From Oceanimonas baumannii (lineage in GTDB: Bacteria; Pseudomonadota; Gammaproteobacteria; Enterobacterales; Aeromonadaceae), in assembly GCF_002245495.1 (NCBI RefSeq), contig NZ_NQJF01000002.1:62001-126000 (forward strand): DNA of 64,000 nucleotides, written 5' to 3'. Below, one piece after another: positions 53,722 through 62,520 of the stretch. Below the pieces are notes generated by a model, which did not search any database, was not told the origin of the DNA, and saw only the letters and a list, made by a program, of their open reading frames with translations. Numbering within the stretch: position 1 is the first letter of the stretch; every line of letters begins with the position of its first letter. A program made the translations under genes and the position numbers.

Positions 53722-54470
53722 TGTTGACCTTCTTTAATAATTATTTCGAAGTCAATAAAATCCACCCAAGTTAACATGTTTTTTGGGTAACTTACTACAA
53801 ACACTCTATCAGGCTGGTTTTTTATAAATATTCCTGATATTTTTGAGTTGGCGAAATTTTCTTTGTGGATGCTTTCTATTATCTGTTCGTCGCGCTCTAT
53901 AAAGCTCTTGTTTTCTTTTTTTATGTTCCAGGAATTAAATTTTCTCGACCAGTGATTAGATGGTCTTTTGTGTTTTTTTATTCGGGGTTTGAAGTCTAGT
54001 TTTATTGTTTTTAGCTTTAATATATTGTGTAGCCAGAATGTCGCTGACTTTATTTTTGTTTCATTAATACAAAACAATGCGGTCAACTCAGATAGCATGC
54101 TTAAATCTTGAGGTGCGAGGGGGCGACTTACTCTTAAAATTATTAATGCATCCAAGAGAAACGCGTCCGCCCTGCCTGACTGTTTAACCAGTTCAATACA
54201 CTCCAGCAGCTCTTCACTACTGAGCTGACCGCCCTTGCTCAACAGTTGGGCTTGCTGACCATCCAGGTTCATGGAATGCAGCAGGCGTCGGAACAGCATG
54301 TCCTGCTCGGCGCTGATGCCTGGCTGGCCACGCAAAATAGCTGCCAACAGGGTGGCGTAGGCCTCAATAACCGCAGGGCTCTCTGAAGTAATCACATGTT
54401 GGCGCAAAGGGAACAACTGGTGTTTTATGCTGTTTAATTTTTGTTCCAGTGGATGTGCGGGAGCGTTCAT
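53718..54470 (-). CDS. TerB-like protein with divergent C-terminus
   Basis: A 250-residue protein. Its first about 160 residues (LLAAILRGQPGISAEQDMLFRRLLHSMNLDG, DALIILRVSRPLAPQDLSMLSELTALF) align well by eye with the N-terminal half of the next gene's product, so the two are paralogues. The last about 90 residues are rich in Lys, Ile and Asn, are encoded by AT-rich DNA and resemble nothing I recognise. It lies six bases after GTPase 2 and is coupled to the following gene. It is probably a partner of the neighbouring GTPases. Confidence 0.7.
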   Translation of the reverse strand: MNAPAHPLEQKLNSIKHQLFPLRQHVITSESPAVIEAYATLLAAILRGQPGISAEQDMLFRRLLHSMNLDGQQAQLLSKGGQLSSEELLECIELVKQSGRADAFLLDALIILRVSRPLAPQDLSMLSELTALFCINETKIKSATFWLHNILKLKTIKLDFKPRIKKHKRPSNHWSRKFNSWNIKKENKSFIERDEQIIESIHKENFANSKISGIFIKNQPDRVFVVSYPKNMLTWVDFIDFEIIIKEGQQ

Positions 54471-54476
54471 AACACC

Positions 54477-55979
54477 TCAGGGCAACAGATTTTCAATGGA
54501 AGAAGGGGAGGCAGGCTGGCGCAGCAACTCGGCCAGGCGCGTTACCGGCTGTGGCTCGGTGAGTTCCTGCAAGGCGGGATGCGGCTGGGTGCGCAGCAGC
54601 AGTTTATCCAGGTTCCCCAGTGTGCCGGCCTTGGTCAGATCGTGCAGGACATCGCTCAAATCCAGCTCGGGCAAGTCACGGCGTTCACGAAGCTCCCGCA
54701 ACATGGCGGCCATGTCCTGAATAACAGGCTGAAGCAAATCCATTGCACTAGGCTCGGGCATAGGCATGTTCAGCACACCGGCCACCAGCCTTAGTTGTTG
54801 AAACAAGCGATACTCAATATCGGTGAGGGTTTTGCCCAGCTCCTCGGCCTGGTCACATTCTTGCTGAGCCATGCTTTTCAGATCCTGAGCGTCTTTCATC
54901 AGCACGTCATTGTCGGCCAGGGCCAGAATGCGGTTAATTTTGTGCAGGCGGCGGCCGGCATGGCGACGCCACTGATCCAGGAACAGACGATAATTGAAAA
55001 ACAGCTTGCTGAAGTTAATGGCAAAGGTGGGAGCCTGAGGGCTTTGTTCCCATTGTTCCAGCCAGGCCTGAATGGGCTCTACCGGATAGAGCCGTTTTTT
55101 GCGGCTGGAGAATGGCAGCACATCCAGGGTGGTAATACCTCGGGCTGCCAGAGTATCGCTTACCAGCCGGGTGATGGCCTGAATGTCTTCTTCCGGTTTT
55201 TTGTCGGCACGGCTAATGACCACCAGCAGCGGAATATCACGGCGCAGGGTAGCCAGAAAGGCCAGATCATTCTCACTGATCACACCGGCATCAGCCTGCA
55301 CCAGCCAGACAATATACTGGCAGGCGTTAAGTTGACTGCGGGCAATGTTGGCATCGCTGCTAAGGTGGCCGCGCTCGTCGTCAGGTTTGGAGTAGCCGGG
55401 AGTATCCAGCAGGCTGAGGTGCCGCCAGGGAAACTCAGGCAGGGTGAGGTACGCCGATTTGAGCAAGGCGCTTACCTGGCTACCGTAACGAACTTTTTCT
55501 TCATGAGTGAGCGACAGAAACTCTTCCTGAGTCAGACCAACCCGGCGATGAAACAAATTAAGCGCGGTGATCTGCTCCTGCTCGCCCCACATCAGGTGGC
55601 TGGGCAGGGCGGTGGTTTCATCCACTTCGGTGGCCAGCCGTTTGGGGCCGCCAAGCAGGGTATTAATAAAGCTCGACTTGCCGGTACTGAAAGCACCGCC
55701 AATGCCGACGACGACCTTGCTGCCCAGATCCGGAAACTCGCAAAAGGCTGCCAGACGCTGATATTCCCGGCTCATGTCGGCCAGCAGGTCGGCAATGTGA
55801 TCCGGGCTGCCCTGGCGGGCCAGCTCCGGCAGCTCCTGATGAATGAGGTCATCCAGTTGCGACAGCGCCTGCTTGATAGCCGGTGGCAGCGGATGTTCAT
55901 CGGGATCCGGATGGCTGGCGCGGCAGAGCAACTGATATCGACTGCTCAGCGTGGCGGGATCAAGTTCTGACAAGCTCAT
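54477..55979 (-). CDS. dynamin-like GTPase 2
   Basis: A 500-residue GTPase. G1 is VGIGGAFSTGKSSFINTLLG near residue 90. A switch region has ATEVDETTALPSHL, and G3 is LLDTPGYSKPDDE. G4 reads VISRADKKPEED, an altered N/TKxD. The C-terminal 250 residues are helical, ending with paired Leu-rich helices (ELDLSDVLHDLTKAGTLGNLDKLLL). Its ATG overlaps the stop of GTPase 1 (ATGA), implying 1:1 co-translation, as expected for heteromeric dynamin pairs like LeoB/LeoC. No membrane span is evident. Confidence 0.85.
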   Translation of the reverse strand: MSLSELDPATLSSRYQLLCRASHPDPDEHPLPPAIKQALSQLDDLIHQELPELARQGSPDHIADLLADMSREYQRLAAFCEFPDLGSKVVVGIGGAFSTGKSSFINTLLGGPKRLATEVDETTALPSHLMWGEQEQITALNLFHRRVGLTQEEFLSLTHEEKVRYGSQVSALLKSAYLTLPEFPWRHLSLLDTPGYSKPDDERGHLSSDANIARSQLNACQYIVWLVQADAGVISENDLAFLATLRRDIPLLVVISRADKKPEEDIQAITRLVSDTLAARGITTLDVLPFSSRKKRLYPVEPIQAWLEQWEQSPQAPTFAINFSKLFFNYRLFLDQWRRHAGRRLHKINRILALADNDVLMKDAQDLKSMAQQECDQAEELGKTLTDIEYRLFQQLRLVAGVLNMPMPEPSAMDLLQPVIQDMAAMLRELRERRDLPELDLSDVLHDLTKAGTLGNLDKLLLRTQPHPALQELTEPQPVTRLAELLRQPASPSSIENLLP

Positions 55980-57670
55980 TGGCCGTTCTCCTTGGTGCTA
56001 AACAGGGTTATCCACTGCTTCACGGTGGCCAGGTCGGTGAGATATTGCTGACGCTTTTGCTCAAAGGCCGCTTCACCCTGCTGCAGTTGCTGTTCCAGCT
56101 CTTTCAGGGTGTTTTGGTTGTTTTGCATAAACGTATTGGTTTCGCTGGCGACCTGTTCTTTTATGTTCTGGGCCTGTTGCTGAATTTGCTGGCGCAGTTG
56201 AGCTTCCACCTGATTCATGACAGCAGGAATGCACTGGTTGCGAACCTGGGACTCGGCGGCTTCCTGCTGGCGTGCTGCTTCCAGCTCTTTATTGGTTTTG
56301 TTAAAAAAGCTGCGGGCCAAATCGGTGAGCAGCGCACCCACTACACCCAGCACTTTTACCGGCAGCCCAATGGCAGGGATCATCAGCGGCAGCATGCTGA
56401 CCAGAGTGGTGGTGAAGTTGTTGAATGTATCGTCGGAGATCTTGAAGCCATCGGTGCTGGCATTGAACTGACTGCTGACGGTAATTCCCTGAGGAACGTC
56501 ATTGGCCACATTGTTCAGGTAGCGACTGATGTGACCGGAAAACTCTTTTTCCACGCTTTCTGCCAATGCCAGCCGAACAATGGTCATAATGTTGTCTTCA
56601 AGGCCGGATGCATAAATAAGATCACTGGCCAGGCTTTGCGTGTTACTCAGCAGTCGGGAGCGCACATGGCCAATTACACGTTCAACGCCCTGTTGCAGAT
56701 CCTTATCCAACTGTTGCTCCTGCAATTGCAGACGCTGACGGAATTGTTCGGCTTTCTGATCCAGTTCTTGCTGTTCTGCTCGAACTTTCTCTGCATCCAG
56801 GTTCTCTGTGTTTCTGAGCTGCTCCAGACGAATGCTTAGTTGCCTTAGCTGATCGTTTACCGGCACCAATACCGCCTGCTGAAAGCGTTCATCCATTTTG
56901 TCGTGCACGCTGGCAAGGGCTGCTGAAAACTCTGCCACTCTTTTTTTACGGGCGCTGACCACGGCCAAGGCGAGGGGAGGCTGGCCAAGCAAATCGGTAG
57001 CTTCGGCATGCAGTTTTTCAACCACGGCGCTAATGTCTTCAGCCGGCTTTTTATCAATTTTGGTAACGATAAGCAGAGCAGGCATATGGCGGAGTGCAAG
57101 CTCCTGCAAAAAAGTTCGAATGGAGTCACGCAGCGTGCCTTCTTCAGCACTCACCACAATGGCATAGGCCAGGCTGCGGTTAAGGTAGCTGTCAATGGCT
57201 TTGGAGTGCTGATTAATGCCCGAATCCCAGCCTGGCATGTCTACCAGGGTCAGGTAGGGAAAGTTAGCTAACTGCTCTGCAGGCAGCCGCGCTTCCAGCC
57301 AGCCATCGGGCAGAATGGCATCGTAGGCTTGCTGCAGCATTTCTTCCTGTGTGTAGGTTAAGGTATTGCCCTGACTGCCATGACCGGTAAAGGCTACCTG
57401 CTCGCCGTAGCTAAGCTCTACCGGCAGGCTGGTTTCAGGGTTTACCTCTACGGCAAAATATTTTTGCCCCAGCAGCGCATTAATGAGAGACGTTTTACCA
57501 CTGCTGAAGGCTCCAACTAGGGGAATACGTACAGTGAAGTGCTTCGCTTCATTTACTTTTTTGAGAAAGGCATCAGTGCCCAGTTCATAGCGTTGTAACA
57601 GGGCTTCTATGTCTTGTGCCTGATGCAATAGTTCTTCCTGTAACGCGGGCTTGGCAATATTCTCCGCCAT
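55976..57670 (-). CDS. dynamin-like GTPase 1
   Basis: A 564-residue GTPase. G1 is VPLVGAFSSGKTSLINALLG (about residue 50), a switch with NPETSLPVELSYG follows, G3 is TLVDMPGWDSG and G4 is VTKIDKKPAED, all intact. A hydrophobic stretch at about 405-430 (LVSMLPLMIPAIGLPVKVLGVVGALLTDLA) could insert into a membrane. It is flanked by long coiled coils (about 280-330 and 450-545), which fits a dynamin fold. It follows a Zn-ribbon gene by 16 bases and heads the GTPase operon. This is the most complete GTPase of the three. Confidence 0.87.
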   Translation of the reverse strand: MAENIAKPALQEELLHQAQDIEALLQRYELGTDAFLKKVNEAKHFTVRIPLVGAFSSGKTSLINALLGQKYFAVEVNPETSLPVELSYGEQVAFTGHGSQGNTLTYTQEEMLQQAYDAILPDGWLEARLPAEQLANFPYLTLVDMPGWDSGINQHSKAIDSYLNRSLAYAIVVSAEEGTLRDSIRTFLQELALRHMPALLIVTKIDKKPAEDISAVVEKLHAEATDLLGQPPLALAVVSARKKRVAEFSAALASVHDKMDERFQQAVLVPVNDQLRQLSIRLEQLRNTENLDAEKVRAEQQELDQKAEQFRQRLQLQEQQLDKDLQQGVERVIGHVRSRLLSNTQSLASDLIYASGLEDNIMTIVRLALAESVEKEFSGHISRYLNNVANDVPQGITVSSQFNASTDGFKISDDTFNNFTTTLVSMLPLMIPAIGLPVKVLGVVGALLTDLARSFFNKTNKELEAARQQEAAESQVRNQCIPAVMNQVEAQLRQQIQQQAQNIKEQVASETNTFMQNNQNTLKELEQQLQQGEAAFEQKRQQYLTDLATVKQWITLFSTKENGQ

Positions 57671-57686
57671 GGCTACCTCTGTAATA

Positions 57687-57881
57687 TTATTTTTTTGATG
57701 AAGATGTCAGGAGTCGGCGAGCTGACTCCAGCAGGGATGAGCGTCTGAATTGCAAGTCAGAATTGCCACACTGCGGGCACTGCCTGGGTACTCCAAGAAG
57801 CACGTCTCCCGCAGGTGGGCAGGCTTTTTTCCAGCCACATTTGGCGCAAAAAACCGTAAGAGAAGGCAGCTGTGTTGGCAT
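57687..57881 (-). CDS. small zinc-ribbon protein
   Basis: A 64-residue protein with two Cys pairs (FCAKCGWKKACPP and PRQCPQCGNSDLQFR) that can bind one zinc, followed by a basic, Ser-rich tail. It begins the minus-strand dynamin operon with a 16-base gap to GTPase 1, so it is probably co-expressed with it. No function is known; a nucleic-acid or partner-binding role is only possible. Confidence 0.7.
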   Translation of the reverse strand: MPTQLPSLTVFCAKCGWKKACPPAGDVLLGVPRQCPQCGNSDLQFRRSSLLESARRLLTSSSKK

Positions 57882-57937
57882 TTTTATCCCGGTGCTTGGA
57901 GCATGTCTTTTTGTTGCGTTTTAGTCTGACATGGCAG

Positions 57938-57954
57938 GCGACACTTGGTGTCGC
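57938..57954. promoter_or_regulatory. palindrome in the divergent promoter region of the GTPase and HEPN genes
   Basis: GCGACAC and GTGTCGC form a perfect 7-base inverted repeat with a 3-base centre. A second one, TGGCT(GGTCC)AGCCA, lies at 57996-58010. The 304 bases between the Zn-ribbon and HEPN starts contain no gene and should hold both promoters. Defence-island WYL regulators bind such repeats, so the WYL protein nearby may act here. Confidence 0.4.
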
Positions 57955-58185
57955 TTTGAATTTTTTATCTGTTGAAACTATGCCAAAAAATCACATGGCT
58001 GGTCCAGCCAAATTGGCTGGGAAGGGGGAGAGTGGGACGAGAATGGCGTTATTTTAACTTTTTTGTTTAAAAATAATTTTGGAGTCAGAATTTATAATTG
58101 AAGAATGTAAAAAATATCTGTCTTGTTCAGTGGTGCCAGTATCTCAACTCTGTTGAGCAACAATGACAAAATAACGGAGCAGGGA

Positions 58186-58836
58186 ATGGCACTGACCCAC
58201 GAAATTCTTAAAGCACGTCAACGTAAAGAGCGCGACAGCCATCCAGAAGCGCTGGCACTGCGGGTGCATAGAGCACTGAGCTGGCTTGACCGGGCCGAAC
58301 AGTGTGACGACGAAGATGGCCGTTTTGTATTCCTGTGGATTGCCTTTAACGCCGCCTACGCCAACGAACTGGGCGAGCAGCGTATGTTGGAAGACGAAAA
58401 ATTCAGTCGCTATCTCACCCGATTGGTAGATCTGGATTCGGAACAGCAGCTTTACAATCTAGTCTGGCAGCGCTACTCAGGCGCTATCCGGGTACTGCTT
58501 GATACCCCTTATATCTATCAGCCGTTTTGGGATCATCGTAATGGTCTGGCAGTAGGAGAAAACTGGGAAAGCCGTTTTGTCGCCGCCAAGCGGTTTGCGA
58601 ATACGGCGCTGGCCGGCAAAGATACGGCCAGTGTGCTGGCGGTGGTGTTCAACCGATTGTATACCCTGCGCAACCAGTTGATTCATGGCGGAGCTACCTG
58701 GAACAGCCGCATGAATCGCAGTCAGCTGCGCGATGCCAATGCCATATTGGGAGAGCTGGTGCCGGTCATTATCGGCATCATGATGGATCATGCCGGGCTG
58801 GTATGGGGCGAAGCGAGCTATCCGCCGGTGAGCTGA
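58186..58836 (+). CDS. HEPN-like protein
   Basis: A 216-residue, mostly helical protein. A C-terminal RNQLIHGG motif (about residue 165) matches the Rx4H of HEPN ribonucleases. Further signs are FVFLWIAFNAAYANELGE in the first half and a helix bundle around it. HEPN proteins are usual RNase effectors or toxins in defence islands. The start at 58186 follows GGAG; upstream open frame to 58123 is not convincing. It ends in a 19-base overlap with the convergent WYL gene. No antitoxin MNT gene is adjacent. Confidence 0.65.
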   Translation: MALTHEILKARQRKERDSHPEALALRVHRALSWLDRAEQCDDEDGRFVFLWIAFNAAYANELGEQRMLEDEKFSRYLTRLVDLDSEQQLYNLVWQRYSGAIRVLLDTPYIYQPFWDHRNGLAVGENWESRFVAAKRFANTALAGKDTASVLAVVFNRLYTLRNQLIHGGATWNSRMNRSQLRDANAILGELVPVIIGIMMDHAGLVWGEASYPPVS

Positions 58837-59837
58837 CACTCTTCCCGGGCGTACATGTTCAGCATCTTCTCAGCCTGCTCGGCGATGGCCATACGCCATT
58901 CCATTGGCTCCAGCACTTCCACCCGGGCACCAAAACCCATCAGCCACCACTGGGTCTGCTGATCGTTGGGCACAGTGGCGGTCAGGGTTTTCCAGCCATC
59001 GTCGGCGGGTGCGGACAGTTGTTGTTGTTCGCTGACCGGCGTTTCTGCCAGCGTCCAGGCCACACTGGGATCGACCCGGGCCACCAACTGTACTTGTTGT
59101 TTGTCCAGCGGATAACCGAAGGCCCCTTCGGCGATATAGTTTTCCACGCTGAAGGTCGGATGTGGCCGAAATGGAGATTTGCTCAGTGCCAGTTGCTGAA
59201 TGCGGTGCAGGGCAAACTGCCGAATGTCTTCATAGTCGTTCACCGTGGCCAGCAGATAACTGACGCTGTGGCGTACCACCAGCCCCTGAGGGTGCAGTGT
59301 GTACTGTTTTACTTCCTGTTTTTGCCGGCTGTGGTAATTCACATCTATTGCCTGGCGCTGGAGCAGGGCATCGCTGACTCCCTGCCATACAGGCGGCGTG
59401 ATAGCCGCCGGCAGCAGTGCCTTGCCGTTGGGAATGGCGCGCACCTGGCGGGCCCAGTCGGCAAAGCCGTTTTTCTGCAGGCCGTCCAGAAACTTGCGGG
59501 CACCGTGAAACTGGGGGCTGAGTTTGTCTACCGCTATCTTGGGTAACAGGCCCTTGAGATATTCTTCTGCCAGCACCAGGGTCAGAGCGGTGGCGGTATC
59601 CATGGCGGGTAGGGTACTTTTGAAGCTTGGGTCAAATGACCAGCGGTAGGGCCGCTCGCTCTGATCGCAGATAAGCGGAAAGTGGTTCGATAACGTTTCC
59701 AGATTGCGCTGAATGGAACGGAGATTGACCGTAAATCCTTGTTCTTCCAGTAAGCTCTGTAAGGTTGTCGTGGCCCTGTATTGAGGTGCGCGTGGGATCA
59801 ACTGCAACATGGCAAGGTATCGAAAAAGTGTGTCCAT
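58818..59837 (-). CDS. WYL-domain transcriptional regulator
   Basis: A 339-residue regulator. An N-terminal winged helix (about 5-70, TLQSLLEEQGFTVNLRSIQRNLETLSNHFPLIC) is followed by a WYL domain (about 140-225, IDVNYHSRQKQEVKQYTLHPQGLVVRHSVSYLLATVNDYEDIRQFALHRIQQL). A C-terminal WCX part ends with FGARVEVLEPMEWR. Such regulators (BrxR/CapW type) repress defence operons and sense nucleic-acid ligands. Its convergent overlap with the HEPN gene and its place in the island suggest a role in controlling this island's cargo. Confidence 0.88.
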   Translation of the reverse strand: MDTLFRYLAMLQLIPRAPQYRATTTLQSLLEEQGFTVNLRSIQRNLETLSNHFPLICDQSERPYRWSFDPSFKSTLPAMDTATALTLVLAEEYLKGLLPKIAVDKLSPQFHGARKFLDGLQKNGFADWARQVRAIPNGKALLPAAITPPVWQGVSDALLQRQAIDVNYHSRQKQEVKQYTLHPQGLVVRHSVSYLLATVNDYEDIRQFALHRIQQLALSKSPFRPHPTFSVENYIAEGAFGYPLDKQQVQLVARVDPSVAWTLAETPVSEQQQLSAPADDGWKTLTATVPNDQQTQWWLMGFGARVEVLEPMEWRMAIAEQAEKMLNMYAREECQLTGG

Positions 59838-60061
59838 TAGTGCTCCTGGTATTTTATTTTTTTAGTGAAAGCGCCACAGACAGGAAGTCGACCAAGATTT
59901 CTGCGGTATTTTCGCGATAACTTTGGCTGCTCTCCCTTTATTGATGCTTCAGTGCAGAGTATTTCAATATGTTTTAAGCGTTTTTATAAACCCAAAAGAT
60001 AAAAGCCGGTAAATGGTCAGGTGTCAATCTTTATGACCACCTCTCTGAGTATTACTTGCAA

Positions 60062-60459
60062 CACGGCAGGAAAGTGCATCGGTGGTGTTGGGCTATGGCA
60101 GTCGATGAGTGCCTGACGATTTGCCAGACGTGGAAAGCCAGACCATCATTGCAGTGCAAGCCGAGCGGGTTAACAATGGGAAAAACCATGATTTTGTTCG
60201 CTTTTATATAAGTTGTCGGGCACTGGATGCCAGCTTAGAACTGAAGGTGACTTGCTCGCACTGGTCGGTGGAAAACCTGCTGTACTGGATGCTGGGCATT
60301 GTCTTTGACGAAGACCGGCAGAAAAATCGGGTGGGTTATGCGGGCGAAAACTTGGGCGTCATCAGACTATGGATCCTGAATATTTTGAAGCGAAACACGG
60401 TACGCAGCCTGAGCATGGCGAGAAAACGAAAGTTGTGCTGTCTGAATGATGATTATTAG
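60062..60459 (+). pseudogene. 3' fragment of an ISAs1-family transposase
   Basis: The end of an ISAs1/H-repeat transposase: a weak HGRKVHR, then in another frame DDLPDVESQTIIAVQAERV, FYISCRALDASL, SHWSVENLLYWMLGIVFDEDRQKNRVGYAGENLGVIRLWILNILK. These match the family's C-terminal third. The catalytic start is missing and there is a frame change near 60100. It is an insertion-sequence relic, with no clear ends. Confidence 0.75.
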
Positions 60460-60521
60460 AGCGAATTTACAGGGTTGTTTAAATTATGAACTCTGTTGCG
60501 TTAGCTCTGACACCTTCAGTC

Positions 60522-61571
60522 GGCGTTGTTTCCTAAATCAGGGAACTATCTGTCCTACCCATGATCTGATCATCTGACGAACGGACTCGGAGCTGACAGA
60601 TGGGCAAAGCGCGGCACAACATCAGTAACTGGCGGCAGTACAACCGGGCTTTGATCAATCGCGGTTCACTGACATTCTGGATGGATGAGCAAGCCATCGA
60701 GCAATGGCATTGCCATCAGCATCATGGCCGCCGCGGGCGAGGCTTCCACTACAGCGATAGCGCCATTGACGGCACTGATGCTCAAGGCTTTCTTCGGCTT
60801 GCCGTTACGGGCGTTGGAAGGGTTCATCAACTCCATATTCCAGCTGATGGACGTGCCGCTGACCTCGCCCAGTTACAGCAGCATCAGCAAGCGCGCCCAG
60901 ACCGTGAACGTGAAATACCGCTTGCCCAGTAAAGGGGCGGTCACCCACCTGGTTATCGACGCCACCGGACTGAAGGTGTTCGGTGAAGGCGAATGGAAAC
61001 AACGCAAGCATGGCAAGGATAAGCGCCGGGTCTGGCGCAAGTTGCACCTGGCTATTGATGCCCGCACTCATGAGGTCATCGCCGCCGAAATGAGCCTGGA
61101 GAACGTGGCCGATAACGAGGTCTTGCCGACCTTGCTAAACCCGCTTCGGCGTCAGTTAAATCAGGTCTCGGGCGATGGTGCTTACGATACTCGGGAATGC
61201 CATCAACTCCTGCTCAAAAAAGGTAGCAAAGCGACCATCCCACCGCGCAAAAATGCGGGCTACTGGGAAGAAGGACATCCGAGAAACGACGCCGTGACGG
61301 CACTGAAATCAGGAAACCTTGCTGAGTGGAAACGTGCCTCTGGCGACCATCAGCGGTCGCTGGCAGAAACGGCGATGTCCCGTTACAAACAGCTGGTGAG
61401 CCCCAAGCTCAGCCTGCGTAGCTACAACGGCCAGGTCGGTGAAATCCTGGCCGGGGTTAAGGTCATGAACAGAGTCATAGGACTCGGTATGCCTGTTCGC
61501 CAGCCGGTCAGTTAAGGGCATCAAGCCCAATAGGGACAGGCTTTCTCGGCTATGATTTGATCAACAACGCC
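60522..61571 (+). mobile_element. IS5-family (IS903-like) insertion sequence, degenerate
   Basis: An about 1050-base element. Imperfect 18-base terminal inverted repeats GGCGTTGTTTCCTAAATC (60522-60539) and GATTTGATCAACAACGCC (61554-61571, complement GGCGTTGTTGATCAAATC) match in 14 of 18 positions and resemble the IS903 ends. The flanking nine bases differ (CCTTCAGTC and GTTGGTTTA), so no target duplication remains. Confidence 0.75.
60601..61515 (+). pseudogene. IS903-like transposase, frameshifted
   Basis: A DDE transposase in two frames. 60601 to about 60770 gives MGKARHNISNWRQYNRALINRGSLTFWMDEQAIEQWHCHQHHGRRGRGFHYSDSAI. After a loss of two bases (GAGACGG has become GACGG) the frame continues as ALMLKAFFGLPLRALEGFINSIFQLM. 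The rest follows: HLVIDATGLKVFGEGEWK (first Asp), DGAYDTREC (second Asp) and SLAETAMSRYK (Glu). The catalytic residues are present but the reading frame is broken, so the element is probably inactive. Confidence 0.85.
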
Positions 61572-61938
61572 GTTGGTTTAAATAATTTATTATTGATTTT
61601 TTAAAGTAAATGTATAGATAGAGGGTGGCTGTCTTCTTTGTTATCTCAATACAGTGTTTTCAACGTAGTGGTTGTCGGCTGTGATTAAGGTTCTGATTTT
61701 GGCCTCGATAACTCTATAGATCTGGTTTGGTGTTGTTCTTGTTGTGTCGTCGTGCGCCAACTCAGGCAAAAGATCACTTAGGTTTGACGCTAACCCCCAG
61801 CATGCGAAAATGCGGCCTCCTCATATGTGCTGTTGAGGTCCCGGTTCTGGGTATCAAATGAAATTGCGGGTATCAGGGCGGGTATCAAAGCAGTATCAGG
61901 CTATCTAGTTTTAATTAAATCAAAGAGATAAGTGCAAC
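61572..61938. other. right end of the island and pabA leader, no gene seen
   Basis: These 367 bases hold an AT-rich stretch without open frames, then the 52-base block shared with the left end (61802-61853). Two GCGGGTATC copies follow at 61866 and 61878, and then the second shared block leading into pabA. A promoter for pabA must lie here. Confidence 0.6.
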
Positions 61939-61959
61939 ATGCTGCTGATGATCGACAAT
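61802..61959. repeat. right attachment region of the island
   Basis: The partner of 46018-46144. The first 52 bases differ by one base from the left copy. The block 61901-61959 differs by six and runs into pabA codons 1-7. A 47-base stretch with two direct GCGGGTATC copies lies between them, where the left copy has only 16 bases. Confidence 0.85.
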
Positions 61960-62520
61960 TACGACTCCTTCACCTGGAATCTGGTGCAGTATTTTGGGGA
62001 GCTGGGGCTGGAAGTGGTTGTGCGCCGTAATGACGACATCAGCCTGGACGAGGTTGCAGCGCTGCGCCCGGCGGGGCTGGTGATTTCTCCTGGCCCCTGC
62101 ACCCCGAACGAGGCTGGTGTGTCTCTGGCGGCGATCGAGCGTTTTGCCGGTGATCTTCCCATACTTGGCGTGTGTCTGGGGCATCAGGCCATTGCTCAGG
62201 CTTTCGGGGGAGAAGTGGTAAGGGCCCGGCGGGTGATGCATGGCAAAACCTCGGCTATTCGTCACACCGGCACCGGCCTGTTTGCGGGTTTGCCCGATCC
62301 GCTGACGGTTACCCGTTATCATTCTCTGGTAGTGAAGGCTGAGACCTTGCCCGCCTGCTTTGAAGTGACGGCCTGGAGCGAGCATGAGACAGGCGGACGG
62401 GATGAGATAATGGGGATGCAGCATAAAGTCCTGCCGGTGCACAGTGTGCAGTTTCATCCGGAAAGTATTCTGACCGAAAGCGGGCATCAGCTACTGGGGA
62501 ACTTTCTTGGCTTGTTGTAG
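61939..62520 (+). CDS. pabA: aminodeoxychorismate/anthranilate synthase glutamine amidotransferase
   Basis: A 193-residue class I glutamine amidotransferase that supplies ammonia to PabB (folate) or TrpE (tryptophan). It has [23 protein letters not shown], the oxyanion motif [13 protein letters not shown], and the catalytic Cys in [16 protein letters not shown] (about 79). The His-x-Glu is in [11 protein letters not shown] near the C-terminus. It stands alone, as PabA often does. The first seven codons form part of the island attachment site, so the start is the island-derived copy. Confidence 0.93.
   Translation: MLLMIDNYDSFTWNLVQYFGELGLEVVVRRNDDISLDEVAALRPAGLVISPGPCTPNEAGVSLAAIERFAGDLPILGVCLGHQAIAQAFGGEVVRARRVMHGKTSAIRHTGTGLFAGLPDPLTVTRYHSLVVKAETLPACFEVTAWSEHETGGRDEIMGMQHKVLPVHSVQFHPESILTESGHQLLGNFLGLL

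Larger units (their letters stand above)
46124..61959. mobile_element. integrated genomic island at the 5' end of pabA
   Basis: About 15.8 kb lie between two copies of the pabA leader and first codons. A P4-type tyrosine integrase sits just inside the left end. Multiple GCGGGTATC copies (46273, 46290 inverted, 61866, 61878) sit at both ends like integrase arm-binding sites. Cargo is DarTG, a secreted protein, a dynamin-GTPase operon, HEPN and WYL genes and decayed insertion sequences, i.e. a typical defence island. The right end supplies an intact pabA start. Because the integrase is frameshifted, the island may now be fixed. Confidence 0.85.

Noticed and set aside
54795-55970. Plus-strand frame of 391 codons
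   Set aside because: It is antisense to GTPase 2, which has intact G1 and G3 motifs and operon coupling. The plus frame has no recognisable domain.
60522-61571. Active insertion sequence with target duplication
   Set aside because: The transposase is frameshifted by a two-base loss and the flanking nine bases do not match.
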